From: Basipetospora chlamydospora
Lineage: Eukaryota; Ascomycota; Sordariomycetes; Microascales
DNA length: 64,000 nt
NCBI GenBank assembly: GCA_001599675.1
Contig: BCHP01000001.1
Span: 1,952,109 to 2,016,108 of the forward strand
Direction: 5' to 3'
Every line of letters begins with the position of its first letter. Positions within the stretch are counted from its first letter, which is position 1. Below, in pieces: positions 34,142 to 44,884 of the stretch. The notes below the pieces were generated by a model, which was given only the letters and a program-made list of their open reading frames with translations, did no database searches and was not told the DNA's origin. Made by a program: the position numbers and the translations under genes.

Positions 34142-35176
34142 TTATATATCGTCTACTAATATATTGATATCTTTACGGACCTCGTTCGCCTCAGCGTATA
34201 AGGAGGACCAAGTGCCACCAGAAAGTGTTAACTTATCTAGCCGGACCATCTTCAACCGATAGTTTAATTCAAAGAGTTGCAAGAGTTCAGATTTGGAAAT
34301 GGTTAACTTTCGCAACTCTAGAACCTTTAGCTTCCTCCAGCCAACCATGCTCAGCGGCAAGACTCGTGGGTCCTCGAAACACGCGAACCCTAGCGAGAAA
34401 TGCTCGAGGTTCGGAAACGAGGTGAAGATGTCCAGGAGGTGGCTCATCGAACAATTTAGCGGTAGGAGCGAGGTGATTGTAAGGCTGGTTACGTTAAAAA
34501 GAACAGTCCGAATACTGACGTTCCTTGGGTCTATATGGCCACTAATTCTAACCGTATTGATTGATGGAAATTCGTGTAGGATTGGCAAGATAAGTTGGGC
34601 AAGGGGGTGCGTTGAATCGTTGAAAAGTGGTGAGATGCGAACCTTCCTCTGTATCGAAGCGTAACGCATCGGATGGAGCGAGTTCCAGTCCCATGAGCGA
34701 ACATGCGCAATAGCGATGATCTTTAGGTTGGGAAGTCTCCCTAGAACGCTGCGGAGTAGGACTCTGTCTCTCGTCGTATTGCGTGACTTTTCAACCGTGA
34801 TGAACCGGCGATAATTCCTGTACGCTTCGGAGGCGGCTCTTCCGCTTTGTGAGCTACTAAACCAGAAGTGGCGCAGGGCCCGGGGGTGGCTCTCGTATCG
34901 AAGCAGCGGGTGAACCTCCCACTCTTTTCGAGAGCAAAGCGGCCACTGGCCGTGATACAACGTAAGTTGTCTTGTAGGTAGTGGGGAGCTAATGGATTCG
35001 AGAAATGACGTGAAATCGCTGACGCAATCCACTGTATTGAGAAAAGAGAGGTGACGGACGACAAATGCGTACGAAATGCAGCTAAGGTGGCGGTTAACCA
35101 GTCGAAGGTTCTTCAGGCCAGATAGAGGAAGGTGTTCGATGACATATCCTAGCACCTCCAATGGTAGGCTGTCCAT
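34142..35176 (-). CDS. F-box protein with leucine-rich repeat-like body
   Basis: 344 residues, single exon. Residues 1-40 are an F-box (SLPLEVLGYVIEHLPLSGLK, then NLRLVNRHLSCI). The rest has spaced LxxLxL/LEHFSL-type strands (LPNLKIIAIAHV, FPSINTVRISG, LKVLELRKLTI) as in F-box/LRR substrate receptors of SCF ubiquitin ligases. It converges with the ferric reductase gene, 115 bases apart. Its substrate is unknown; fungal accessory regions often carry lineage-specific F-box genes. Confidence 0.75.
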   Translation of the reverse strand: MDSLPLEVLGYVIEHLPLSGLKNLRLVNRHLSCISYAFVVRHLSFLNTVDCVSDFTSFLESISSPLPTRQLTLYHGQWPLCSRKEWEVHPLLRYESHPRALRHFWFSSSQSGRAASEAYRNYRRFITVEKSRNTTRDRVLLRSVLGRLPNLKIIAIAHVRSWDWNSLHPMRYASIQRKVRISPLFNDSTHPLAQLILPILHEFPSINTVRISGHIDPRNVSIRTVLFNVTSLTITSLLPLNCSMSHLLDIFTSFPNLEHFSLGFACFEDPRVLPLSMVGWRKLKVLELRKLTISKSELLQLFELNYRLKMVRLDKLTLSGGTWSSLYAEANEVRKDINILVDDI

Positions 35177-35469
35177 TTCCCCCGCTCCCTTACGCTTCCT
35201 CGCCTCTTCTTGTTCGAGAAGATAGTAAGGCTAAGTCCTAAGGCCTAGAGTTGGTATAAGGGTAGGATTTGATATTGCATAGGAAGTATATTCTAGGCGC
35301 CAGTTTCCCGTGTCCTGGAACCCAGCTTTCTGGCCGTTATTGATATTGCTTAGCCCGTTTATCGTTTAGCTTCTCGTATTAATTTAAGGCCAGAGTACTC
35401 GAAAGTACACTGACAACATAATAAACTCTGCTAAATCGGGACGAGGATTCACAAGATACACTCCTTATA

Positions 35470-36255
35470 ATGCCTGATCTCATGGATATAGATGAAGTTA
35501 GTACAGCGGGGAGTCCGGAGCCAATGGAGATTGACCAAGATGAGGAAGTAATAGAGAGGCCCTCCGTGAGCAAATCTGCTTGGGAGGGAAAATACCAGCG
35601 GAAGGATCGTAAGCAGCGCCGGTTACGAGATCTCCTTACAAGAACAGACGCTGTTAACTACTTTGCCAGATCATATGAGAAGATGTTGGTAGACTGGGCG
35701 CCTTTATATGCGGCGACTACTTTGTCGGAAGACACAACAAGCTCAGACCCGCGAGTTATTTTAGCCTTCAAGGCTCTGGATAGTATCTTCAACCGCGAGA
35801 GTAGCACGCACATCCTAAGGATGGCATATGTACAGCTGGCAAAATTATTTCACGATCTTGAAGCTCGGATAAAGTGTGAAAGACGAGTCGGACACCTGCA
35901 TCGTGAACGAGGGTATCAGGATGCAAGCATCGCGATTGACATTTATATGGGCGCACAAGAGCAGTCTAAGGATACCGGGCGGGTCCGGAGTCAACTCGCA
36001 CAACGCAGGATGATTAGTAGGCGATGGGAAATCCTTGTAGGGCCATCACCATTCTTGCTGCTAATTTATTCTAAAGCAGCCGACGAGTTGATGTAAGTCA
36101 GAGTCTACGTATTCCCCTACAATAACCACTGCTAAGAAATTTGACACAGCAAAAAGGCGAGCGAGAAAGACTTGAAGCGCGCTGTCTCCGACATTCTAGA
36201 AGGTAATCGCTGGCTTGTCCATGTCAGCTCTCAACTGGCCGGGATGACTGGCTGA
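35470..36255 (+). CDS. Two-exon helical protein, paralogue of the gene at 30548 (242 aa)
   Basis: Exon 1 35470-36092 and exon 2 36150-36255 join in the same codon and phase as the paralogue. An acidic start (MEIDQDEEVIE) is followed by the shared domain: DAVNYFARSYEKMLVDWAPL, LSED, FKALDSIF, MAYVQLAKLFHDLE, DASIAIDIYMGA, RWEILVGPSPFLLLIYSKAA. The second exon adds 35 residues (IKKASEKDLKRAVSDILEG). The two genes lie about 4 kb apart in opposite orientation with the ferric reductase and F-box genes between them, which suggests a duplication followed by inversion. Function unknown. Confidence 0.65.
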
Positions 36256-36544
36256 AGCCAACTGAGTCTTTGCTTATGCTCTAGCTCGAGTTTTGCATGG
36301 ATATACAGCTTTCTTTGCTGTATCTACTTATCTTCTATCCGCATACCCAAAAGCCATGGCTTCCGTATTGTGTTTAGGCTTTTATATAGGTCACTAAATC
36401 AAAGATAAGCCGCGTCTGTTGCACGGGCATAGGGAAGTGACATGCATAGGTTTATTTAGAGTGTCAAGATTTCCATTACTTTAGTAGATAAAACTAAGGA
36501 GACTCCTGTCCAACAAAAAGAAAACCCCCAGGCGAATCAAAATG

Positions 36545-37588
36545 CTAACAATCTTCCGTACTCTCTGCGTCAAACCATGAACCTTCAGTTGGGGTGATGG
36601 CGCGCAACAGATTTTCGCCAGCCAAGACTTGATACTCCGCATCTTCCTGAAAAGCCTTGGCGATTACCGCCTCTTGGTGACGATTCAGAGCATCCCTTTG
36701 CGCGGTTATTCTTCGAAGATCGTCCGTCAACTTCACCAGCAGAATCTGCTTGTTCATCTCGAATTCTTCAACCTCCGACTCCAGCTTGGTTCGGATCCCT
36801 TGCAGGGAACTCAAGGATGTTTTGTCCCCGAGAAGTTCAATAACTCCCTCGCCGTCACGCAAGAGCTGAATTATCCGCCTGCCATGAATATCGAGACGAT
36901 ATTCCACGCACATCTGGATTTGAAGTAGCGAGTCGTAGAGTCGTTCAAATGGTTTCCCAATCTCTCGGTTCTTGGCAAGACTTTGGGCGTGGAGTTCATG
37001 AGCCCATACATGTAGCTCGGCTGATTGGGCGCAGGTCCATCCGTTCTTCTGTAGGACAGTCGGTGCAAAATGCTGAGAAAACCAAAAGAATGCCGTTTCC
37101 AGAATAGCCCGTGCCTCATGCAGAACAATGTGCTTATGCCCCTGGGCTAAGTAGACCGGGAAAAATGATGGGATGCGCTTCGGTTTGTCGGTGGACGGCT
37201 TTGGGCAGGGTATCTCGAGACTGTTGAGAGGGGGAAATCGTTGGCGCATGGTCGCTATCCGGAAGGAGTCTGCTTCGTTGCGTTCCGCGACAGTGTTGGC
37301 AAGTTGCCTTTCATCGCGTTGCATGGGTGACTCTTTGAATAGAGCTGGGAAGTAGACCGCCGCTATGTGTATTGAATCGAATATCTCGTCCTTCAAGAGT
37401 GCTTGCACGGCGTCGCATACTGCGTCAATACCGAATGTGTTGACGAGTTGCGTCGCTTCTTCGTTCTTGCTATTGCTGAGGACCTGGTGAACTTCCTCCA
37501 GTTTGCGTATCTTGGCTCTGGGGCCCTTGAAGAGGCCTTTGGTTGCTAGGTATACTAGCCTGGCGTCTGGAGAGGATATGTTTTCCAT
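36545..37588 (-). CDS. Helical/coiled-coil protein of unknown function (347 aa)
   Basis: Single exon. It begins MENISSPDARLVYL and is followed by GLFKGPRAKIRKLEEVHQVL. The N-terminal 110 residues and most of the rest are predicted helical; residues 255-310 form a coiled coil (LESEVEEFEMNKQILLVKL, DLRRITAQRDALNRHQEAV). No signal peptide, membrane segment or known catalytic motif. I do not recognise the family. Confidence 0.6.
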   Translation of the reverse strand: MENISSPDARLVYLATKGLFKGPRAKIRKLEEVHQVLSNSKNEEATQLVNTFGIDAVCDAVQALLKDEIFDSIHIAAVYFPALFKESPMQRDERQLANTVAERNEADSFRIATMRQRFPPLNSLEIPCPKPSTDKPKRIPSFFPVYLAQGHKHIVLHEARAILETAFFWFSQHFAPTVLQKNGWTCAQSAELHVWAHELHAQSLAKNREIGKPFERLYDSLLQIQMCVEYRLDIHGRRIIQLLRDGEGVIELLGDKTSLSSLQGIRTKLESEVEEFEMNKQILLVKLTDDLRRITAQRDALNRHQEAVIAKAFQEDAEYQVLAGENLLRAITPTEGSWFDAESTEDC

Positions 37589-37998
37589 GCTGATGAGATT
37601 GACTTGGTTACTGTAATATTAAAATAGATGAATTGTCGTGTATAGAAGTTTCCACTCGAGACACGGCGAGCAGAGATATATGTGCTTAACTCGAACCGTA
37701 ACTGCGATGTCGCCTAAGGCGGAGGTATTGACGCAATGGTCTGTCTTTGCCTCCAGGAATCTCATTCCAGTTCCCGCTAGTCCTGTTTTCCCGCCCCTCC
37801 TATTTCCTGCTATAAGCGACCGCAACCGTAGTAGCGGCTGTGGAAACTCGCATACCGTAAGGTAACATCCTTAGACACTGAATAGGTCTGAGCATTTATC
37901 CACCGGAACTCCGCAAGGTATAATTTGAGCATCTGCTCTCCTTTTCCCCGGTGTTTCTTTTCTGATACTAACGTTATTTCGGACCGCAGTTAGTCGCC

Positions 37999-38539
37999 AT
38001 GGCTGAAGATATTTCGAATCACTCGAACATGCCTGCTCTTCTCGGCAACCTTCTCGCGCGAGAGTACGACGAGCATCAAAGGTCTCTCGCCTTACTGAAA
38101 CAGAACCAGGACTTCGCCGAGGTATGCCGGAACACCAATGCGCTCCTTAACAATCAACTCGACGACTGCAAGGGACAACTATACGCAGCGAAGGCGGAAA
38201 TCCATATGCTGAAAGCGGAGATCCAAAGACTTAACTCCGTCGTGAAACACGTAAGTTACAAGACCTACGGATTCAATCTATGAAGCTTACACTGTTTAGG
38301 TAATTGGACAGCAAGATGGACAGAGCCTTAGTTCACAAGATGGACAGGCCATCGGTGTACAAGAACAGACAGGAGAGCACTGGGGATTAGACACCTACAA
38401 TGTCGGGGGGGCCAGCAAACCAGGACCGAAATTACACTGCAGTTATGATTCGGAAGCAAATCAGGGGTATGTGGTTTGTGCGGCAGGAGAGGATATGCCC
38501 GACATTTCAGACAACACTGAACCGCCTCAGAGTACCTAG
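37999..38539 (+). CDS. Two-exon coiled-coil protein (163 aa)
   Basis: Exon 1 37999-38250 (84 codons) and exon 2 38300-38539 are joined in phase 0 over a 49-base GTAAG-TTTAG intron. Residues 20-84 are a coiled coil (LLAREYDEHQRSLALLKQNQ, AKAEIHMLKAEIQRL). The second exon is Gln/Gly-rich and polar (QQDGQSLSSQDGQAIG). Function unknown; it ends 170 bases before the assembly gap. Confidence 0.6.
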
Positions 38540-38708
38540 GAAACATCGCTTTTGTGTACATACCTAAGGTTAATGGCGCGAGCGAGGGGGGTTCCTGATA
38601 GGCTATATTGGTCGTTTTTCTGAAAATTTCCCGTGTCGTTCCCGTTCCACCTCATGCCATTTTTGCTGCGTGTCCCGACAGACTGGCACGCTAAAGGTGT
38701 TAGCCAAT

Positions 38709-39698
38709 NNNNNNNNNNNNNNNNNNNNNNNNNNNNNNNNNNNNNNNNNNNNNNNNNNNNNNNNNNNNNNNNNNNNNNNNNNNNNNNNNNNNNNNNNNNN
38801 NNNNNNNNNNNNNNNNNNNNNNNNNNNNNNNNNNNNNNNNNNNNNNNNNNNNNNNNNNNNNNNNNNNNNNNNNNNNNNNNNNNNNNNNNNNNNNNNNNNN
38901 NNNNNNNNNNNNNNNNNNNNNNNNNNNNNNNNNNNNNNNNNNNNNNNNNNNNNNNNNNNNNNNNNNNNNNNNNNNNNNNNNNNNNNNNNNNNNNNNNNNN
39001 NNNNNNNNNNNNNNNNNNNNNNNNNNNNNNNNNNNNNNNNNNNNNNNNNNNNNNNNNNNNNNNNNNNNNNNNNNNNNNNNNNNNNNNNNNNNNNNNNNNN
39101 NNNNNNNNNNNNNNNNNNNNNNNNNNNNNNNNNNNNNNNNNNNNNNNNNNNNNNNNNNNNNNNNNNNNNNNNNNNNNNNNNNNNNNNNNNNNNNNNNNNN
39201 NNNNNNNNNNNNNNNNNNNNNNNNNNNNNNNNNNNNNNNNNNNNNNNNNNNNNNNNNNNNNNNNNNNNNNNNNNNNNNNNNNNNNNNNNNNNNNNNNNNN
39301 NNNNNNNNNNNNNNNNNNNNNNNNNNNNNNNNNNNNNNNNNNNNNNNNNNNNNNNNNNNNNNNNNNNNNNNNNNNNNNNNNNNNNNNNNNNNNNNNNNNN
39401 NNNNNNNNNNNNNNNNNNNNNNNNNNNNNNNNNNNNNNNNNNNNNNNNNNNNNNNNNNNNNNNNNNNNNNNNNNNNNNNNNNNNNNNNNNNNNNNNNNNN
39501 NNNNNNNNNNNNNNNNNNNNNNNNNNNNNNNNNNNNNNNNNNNNNNNNNNNNNNNNNNNNNNNNNNNNNNNNNNNNNNNNNNNNNNNNNNNNNNNNNNNN
39601 NNNNNNNNNNNNNNNNNNNNNNNNNNNNNNNNNNNNNNNNNNNNNNNNNNNNNNNNNNNNNNNNNNNNNNNNNNNNNNNNNNNNNNNNNNNNNNNNNN
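38709..39698. other. Assembly gap (990 N)
   Basis: Run of undetermined bases. The right flank is a hexanucleotide array, so the gap probably lies in a simple repeat that could not be assembled; its true length is unknown. Frames that appear to cross it are artefacts. Confidence 0.99.
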
Positions 39699-39865
39699 AC
39701 AGGGACAGGGACAGGGACAGGAACAGGAACAGGAACAGGAACAGGTACTGGGACTGGGACTGGGACTGGGTCTGGGACTGGGACTGGGACAAGGACAAGG
39801 ACAAGCACTAGGGCTGGGACAAGGACAAGCACTGGGACTGGGACTGGGACAGCATCAGGAACAAG
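39699..39865 (+). repeat. Hexanucleotide array (acaggg/gggact type)
   Basis: Units acaggg, then aacagg, then actggg and aaggac-type variants continue for about 165 bases directly after the gap, ending near gcatcaggaacaagc. Confidence 0.9.
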
Positions 39866-40343
39866 CAGCCAATCGGTTCGTGGGTATGCTGAGAGAGTTC
39901 TTTTAAATATTGAGGTTGTATTTATGATTTAATAAATACATGTTTACCTGTCTTCCTCTCTTCAAAAGACTTCTCGGGTGGTGTGTACACCTAATTCAAC
40001 TTAGTGGCTCTTATCACGACCTCTAGTAGAGTGACGCCTTGTTCTAGAACGAGACTCTCGTCGAGAGCGAGGTTTAGATCGCTCTCTACAGAACCGTTTT
40101 ATCTGGTAATGCTTTCTAAAGTGTCTTTAGTAATGCGGTTACATTTATTACATAGGGGTTAAGTGGCTTACGCGTAATAGGTGACACATATTGCCCCTAG
40201 GATACAGACAAATACTTTTCGGAGAGTCATTGCTAAAATTTTAGTTGAGTGGATTAGTGATTCCACATCACTAAGGCCATTCTTATATAGAGTACAAAGC
40301 GCCTAAATCCAGTTTCCGGCTTTCTAGAAATGTAGGGCCATAA
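39866..40343. other. Gene-free AT-rich stretch
   Basis: No frame or repeat recognised between the hexamer array and the GC-rich remnant at 40344. Confidence 0.35.
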
Positions 40344-40680
40344 TCAAGGGAATAATCCGCTCTCCTGACTGTCCGCTATCGCTCGATTTTCTAGCAGTCT
40401 CTCCTGTCCCCGGAAGAAAGCCCCACCTCTGGGCCTGTCCCCAATAACGGCACCGTTGCCTGAAACCTCATCAGCGCGCGCACCACGCGGAAGATCTCGC
40501 CCTCCGGCAACTGGTCCCCGTGCTCCACGCACTGCTTCCCCCTGAGGTTTGGGAGGGCGAAGCGCGACCATTCCTCAAAAATAGCGTCCGTGTGTAGTCA
40601 CGTACGAATGCACCCGCCAGCGAGGGGTTTGCAGCGTCGTAGCTTTCTGCACCCCGTTGCCTGTTCCCTCGCGCTTTCAT
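40344..40680 (-). pseudogene. GC-rich coding-like remnant of unknown origin
   Basis: GC content and third-position bias rise sharply here. One minus-strand phase encodes RFALPNLRGKQCVEHGDQLP then EGEIFRVVRALMRFQATVPL, which reads like real protein, but there is no start and the frame is short. I cannot name the family; it looks like a captured gene piece. Confidence 0.35.
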
Positions 40681-40857
40681 AGTCGTCCCTTCTTCAGTTC
40701 ATCGTAGGTCGCCCGCGATATATTACTAGCAGCTCTGCCTGTACCAAGCCTAGCAACGATCCCGCCGAGCGCATCCGATATCGTGAAGGCCTCCGTCTTT
40801 ACAATTTCCATCCGTGGCACCGCGACATTCCCTAACCAGTGACTATCGTCGGTAAAT

Positions 40858-42282
40858 ATGAGGGCCTATCATCCCCTCCTGCTCTCCGCGCAGGCCGTCA
40901 CCGCTCACTTCTTATCCCACGTGCAAGAAATCCTCTCCCGGCCAACCTTCGCCGACGCCACTGTCGGCATTCAAGTCCGCAATCTCGAAGGCGCCACGAT
41001 CTACACCCACAACGCGAACGTCGCCTTTATCCCCTCTTCAAACCAAATGCTCGTCACCTCCTCCGCCGCCCTCTCTACCGTTGGCCTCGACTTCACGTAT
41101 AAGACCATCGTGTTTAGAACCTCGGAAATCGACGACGGTGTTCTCGACGGAGATATCTGGATCGTGGGATCGGGTGATCCGTCACTTACGTCCTCTCATT
41201 TGCGCGATATCGCTAAGGAGCTTGTGGAGAAGAAAGGGCTAAAGGAAATTACTAGCAAGGTCTACGGCGACGGCACCGTCTTCGATAGCGAATTCCTCGG
41301 CGAAGGCTGGGATGCCGATAGCGAGGGGTTTGAATACTTAGCGCAAGTCGCCGGCTTGAACTGCGATTTTAACGTTATAAGGATTAAAGTCGCACCCGGG
41401 GCTACGGTTAACGATACGCCTATCGTTCAGGTTAATAGACTCGGCGAGGACTATGAGCAGTACACCTCTATCTAGTTGTCGGTTAAGACTGTCGAACGCG
41501 AGCCTCTTAGTATCGTCTTTAGTAGGCCTAGCGGCACTAATACTATTGTACTCGAGGGATCGATCCCCCTTGACGCTTCTCCGGCTACTTACCGCACTAT
41601 AGTACACGACCCTATTGCCTTCACAGCCTACCGATTTGCCCTCGCTTTAACAGAAGCCGGCGTAAAAGTCTCAGTATCGCCTACAAAATCAGGGAAGCTC
41701 CCTAAACGCTTAATAGAGCTAATATATTCAGTATCCGAGCCCTTTGCCGAGGTCCTGAAACAATTTATGAAGCTAAGCCAAAGCAGTCAAAACATGTACG
41801 GTGAGGCCCTCCTTAAGCTAATCGGCCGAGCGAATAATCCCTGCCGCCCTAGAAGCGCCTCATCCGGGGCCAAGGTTGTGAGGAAATTCCTCCAAAATGC
41901 AGAGGTAAACACGAGCGGCATCAACACGGTCGATGGCTCAGGCCTTTCGGAAATGAACGCACTCACGGCACAGGCTGTGTGTGATATCTTAAGCTACGAC
42001 AGAAAGCTCTCTGAGATAGAGTGGGATGCATATTTCGACTCGTTGCCTATTGCGGGCATAGATAGCACTTTTGGCACCCGCTTCCTAGATAGTCCCGCGA
42101 AGGGCCATGTGCGCGGAATGGGGGGATCGTTGTTGGAGAATTCGGCGCTGCCTGGATATGTCTCGGCCGAGGATGGGAGGGAGTATATCTTTTCTATCTT
42201 CATGAATGATTACTCTAGCTGGTCAGAGGCTCTACAGGCGCAACATGATATTGTCACAGCGCTGTATGGGCGGAAGGAATAG
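40858..42282 (+). pseudogene. Bacterial-type D-Ala-D-Ala carboxypeptidase (PBP4/S13-like), broken
   Basis: Two halves in one phase are separated by a single TAG at 41473-41475. Together they cover the length and order of the penicillin-binding protein 4 (DacB, peptidase S13) family without introns: VGIQVRNLEGATIYTHNANV, DGDIWIVGSGDPSLTS, SKVYGDGTVFD, AGLNCDFN, NMYGEALLKLIG, INTVDGSGLSE, FDSLPIAGIDSTFGTRF. The usual SxxK nucleophile/base motif reads SSNQM, so the catalytic Lys is missing; the second motif survives as SQN; the KTG motif reads MGG. No signal peptide is visible. Both the stop and the lost residues argue against peptidase activity. The family is bacterial, so horizontal transfer is likely. 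A CAG-to-TAG change would explain the stop. Confidence 0.75.
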
Positions 42283-42719
42283 AAGGGGCACGTTTTAAGA
42301 GCATTGTTAGGTTAGAGAGAGGCCCCGTGTTTTCGTCGATAGACACGCCAAACATTCCATGCAGGAGAGTGCGAAATTAAAGAACTCTGCTATTTTGATG
42401 CTTAGATACAAAGAAGAGGTAAAATTTATACGACAACAACTAAGGTCATCCAACCCTACCCCTCTGTAGACTAAATGTAAACTATTATCTATACTAAGGC
42501 TGATAAAATATACTCAAACACGCCTTCGCCTTTACCACTGCCGTCTCCGTAATCTAAACGCGCTACCCCTAAGCGAGTAGGGGGGCTTAATCAAAAAAAG
42601 TAAGCGGAAATGGGTGTAAGGAGTATTATAGATTAAGCGACGAGGAACTTGGTCTCGCATATGGTAGTTAGTAGATTGGCTTTAGTCTTTAAACACTAAT
42701 GTATATATAAGTACTTGAT
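42283..42719. other. AT-rich convergent intergenic region
   Basis: 3' regions of the S13 pseudogene and the DUF3723 gene; no feature recognised. Confidence 0.4.
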
Positions 42720-44813
42720 CTATAATTCCTCTTCCTCTTCCCAAGGCGGTGGCGATCTCGGAGGTGACACATTAGGCGCTATAACATCCACTGCTTGAGT
42801 TATATCTTCGTTATTTGCAGATGTGCCCTGGGCCGGCTCTGTAAGTCCTGCCTCGCGCCCTGGCTTCCTCAAGTCCTGATTGTCCAGTATTTTGGGCGTA
42901 AAACCCTGCATCATCGATCGAGTGGGCGGTGTGGCCATTCTGAATTGGTTGGGAGCTCCTTTCCGTAGTTTATGTCGCGGCGCTCTTAGCTTTCGACGAG
43001 GTTTCTTTTTCTCAAGTCTCTGTCGTCTCTCCCTGTCTCTAGTGGAACTACTCGCTAAGTCCGGTGATGGAAGTGATGACCGAGGAGGATCGAAGCCAAT
43101 TGCGTCAAATTGCACTCTTCGACGCTTTGGCGCAGGCAGTACAAGGTCGCGGTTGGGTTCAAGGTCGCGGTTGTGCCTCTTTCCAAGAAGATCTAATTCC
43201 ATAATCTGAGGTGCTGCGGCCAGGTTTGGTAGTGGGTTTCGCTTTGCCGGTGCGCCTATTTGATAGCTGATCGGGCCGAAGAAGGCTCGGACAAGGTCCC
43301 GCATTACGAGCGTTGGCGTAATTATACCAGGCAGGCTGAGGATAGATCCGTCAAGGGTTGGAAGGAACGATGTTCGCTGCAGCTCCAGGAAAGCCCTAAT
43401 TGTCGGCTTACCATACCTCCATTTGGTAACACCAGACTCTGACTCGGATAAAGGTTCCGGTTCCGGCGGTGCTTTCTGTATATGAGAAGCGTCGGCAATA
43501 CTTTTATCAACCTTGGGTGTAGAGAACCCAAGTATCCTCGCAACAGCGTGCAGATAGAGGATATACTTGCTGTCTTCTTGCGCTGTAAAGCGGTCCTTCT
43601 GGCCGCGATTATCTAGCAGCGGAGCGTCGGTACTAAGATAAGGGAAGTTTCTAAGAGCGGTAAGATAGAGTAGAACGTAGGCCAAATAGGCATTGCTCGA
43701 AGCCAAGGGTACAAAGTAATTAGGGCGAGTCTCGATGACCGGCCGATTCGGGGTTCTCCAATACTCCGCAAGAGTCTGAAAGAGAGTTCGCTGGGACTCC
43801 CCAGCCCTCCGGTCGGGAGCGACATGTTTCCAAAGAATCCTCGCGCCGATCGATAGGAACTTCATATTCTCGTGAAACATTTCTATACTTGGAACCAAAA
43901 CTGTAAGGGACAGTATATTCTCCTCTAACTTCTGCCTTGATGCACCGGCCTGCATTTGGCGGAGGATATCCCGGTTATGTATCAGTTTTGAGATTCGGGC
44001 TCTATCGTCCGTAGTAAAGGGAGCGAGGCCCTGGAGATTCTGAAATGTCTCCACGTCCGCAAATTGCTTGATAGACAGGTCATCGTCTGTAATCTTATCC
44101 CAGCATTTACGAGTGTGTTCTTGCAGGTAGTAAGACACCTGTTCATCGATGTGCGTGGCTAGATGTCTCGGTATGTTGCCGACTTGAAGCTGGGGCAACG
44201 CGCCCGGGAATTGCTGCAGAGAATCCAGTGCTTGAACGATCCGGGGCCTTCTCACAATCAAGTTGCCTTTCCCGTCATGCTTTAGGAGAAGACTCATGCA
44301 TCTCTCGCCACATGGCGTCAGCTTCGTCATCAAATGCTCGATATCGCCTTTCTGATGAGGACGACGAAGCATTCGATAAACCTCGCCAGCGGAAAGCTTA
44401 GTCTGGTACGAGAACCGTCGAAATCTGCTCTCGATGAAATCGCGCTGGCGAGCCTTGTTTGGGATGTAATATAGTTTCACAGGCCACCATGTGTCTTCTC
44501 TAGCGGCAGCGACTCTGTGCAGGCCATCTGCGCACTCAACACAGCTTTGCAGACTAATACGGGGGTATTTGTACCCGCGTCCTTGTCCGAGCGTGCGTAG
44601 AAGCTCCTCTCGGGACACCTGGGACAGTATATTTTTATATTCCGCCCTGCCAATTACGCCTTCGATGTAGTTCTCAGTCTCCGCTGGTTCGCAGCCTGTT
44701 TTCTTGAAAACCCTGTCGAGCACCGAAACGATCCTTGGGTCTTTACATCTTCCCGCTGCGCCTCTTTGCTTGAATGCAGTTGGAGGAAGCTGAACGATCC
44801 CGATAGGTCCCAT
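42720..44813 (-). CDS. DUF3723-type protein (Starship-associated family)
   Basis: 697 residues in a single exon from ATG 44813. Family landmarks appear in the usual order: CADGLHRVAAARED and WWPVKLYYI, then RDFIESRFRRFSYQTKLSAG and EVYRMLRRPHQKGD, then DEQVSYYLQEHTRKCW, then the region ending SLTVLVPSIEMFHENMKFLS, which corresponds to the IPSL.TFF.D..YLE segment of relatives. The C-terminal 170 residues are basic and disordered, with nuclear-type signals (APKRRRVQF, KKKPRRKLR). DUF3723 genes recur as auxiliary genes in Starship elements; their biochemical role is not known. The frame is intact. Assignment rests on recalled family patterns rather than a search. Confidence 0.7.
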   Translation of the reverse strand: MGPIGIVQLPPTAFKQRGAAGRCKDPRIVSVLDRVFKKTGCEPAETENYIEGVIGRAEYKNILSQVSREELLRTLGQGRGYKYPRISLQSCVECADGLHRVAAAREDTWWPVKLYYIPNKARQRDFIESRFRRFSYQTKLSAGEVYRMLRRPHQKGDIEHLMTKLTPCGERCMSLLLKHDGKGNLIVRRPRIVQALDSLQQFPGALPQLQVGNIPRHLATHIDEQVSYYLQEHTRKCWDKITDDDLSIKQFADVETFQNLQGLAPFTTDDRARISKLIHNRDILRQMQAGASRQKLEENILSLTVLVPSIEMFHENMKFLSIGARILWKHVAPDRRAGESQRTLFQTLAEYWRTPNRPVIETRPNYFVPLASSNAYLAYVLLYLTALRNFPYLSTDAPLLDNRGQKDRFTAQEDSKYILYLHAVARILGFSTPKVDKSIADASHIQKAPPEPEPLSESESGVTKWRYGKPTIRAFLELQRTSFLPTLDGSILSLPGIITPTLVMRDLVRAFFGPISYQIGAPAKRNPLPNLAAAPQIMELDLLGKRHNRDLEPNRDLVLPAPKRRRVQFDAIGFDPPRSSLPSPDLASSSTRDRERRQRLEKKKPRRKLRAPRHKLRKGAPNQFRMATPPTRSMMQGFTPKILDNQDLRKPGREAGLTEPAQGTSANNEDITQAVDVIAPNVSPPRSPPPWEEEEEL

Positions 44814-44884
44814 ATGTTGGATGAACGACCAATGACGGCCGACCCTTGTGTGATGTGTAGTAGCTGACCTTGGTCTCTTACCTG

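Noticed and set aside
38536..39932. About 400-codon frames on both strands
   Set aside because: They are created by the run of N and by the hexanucleotide array.
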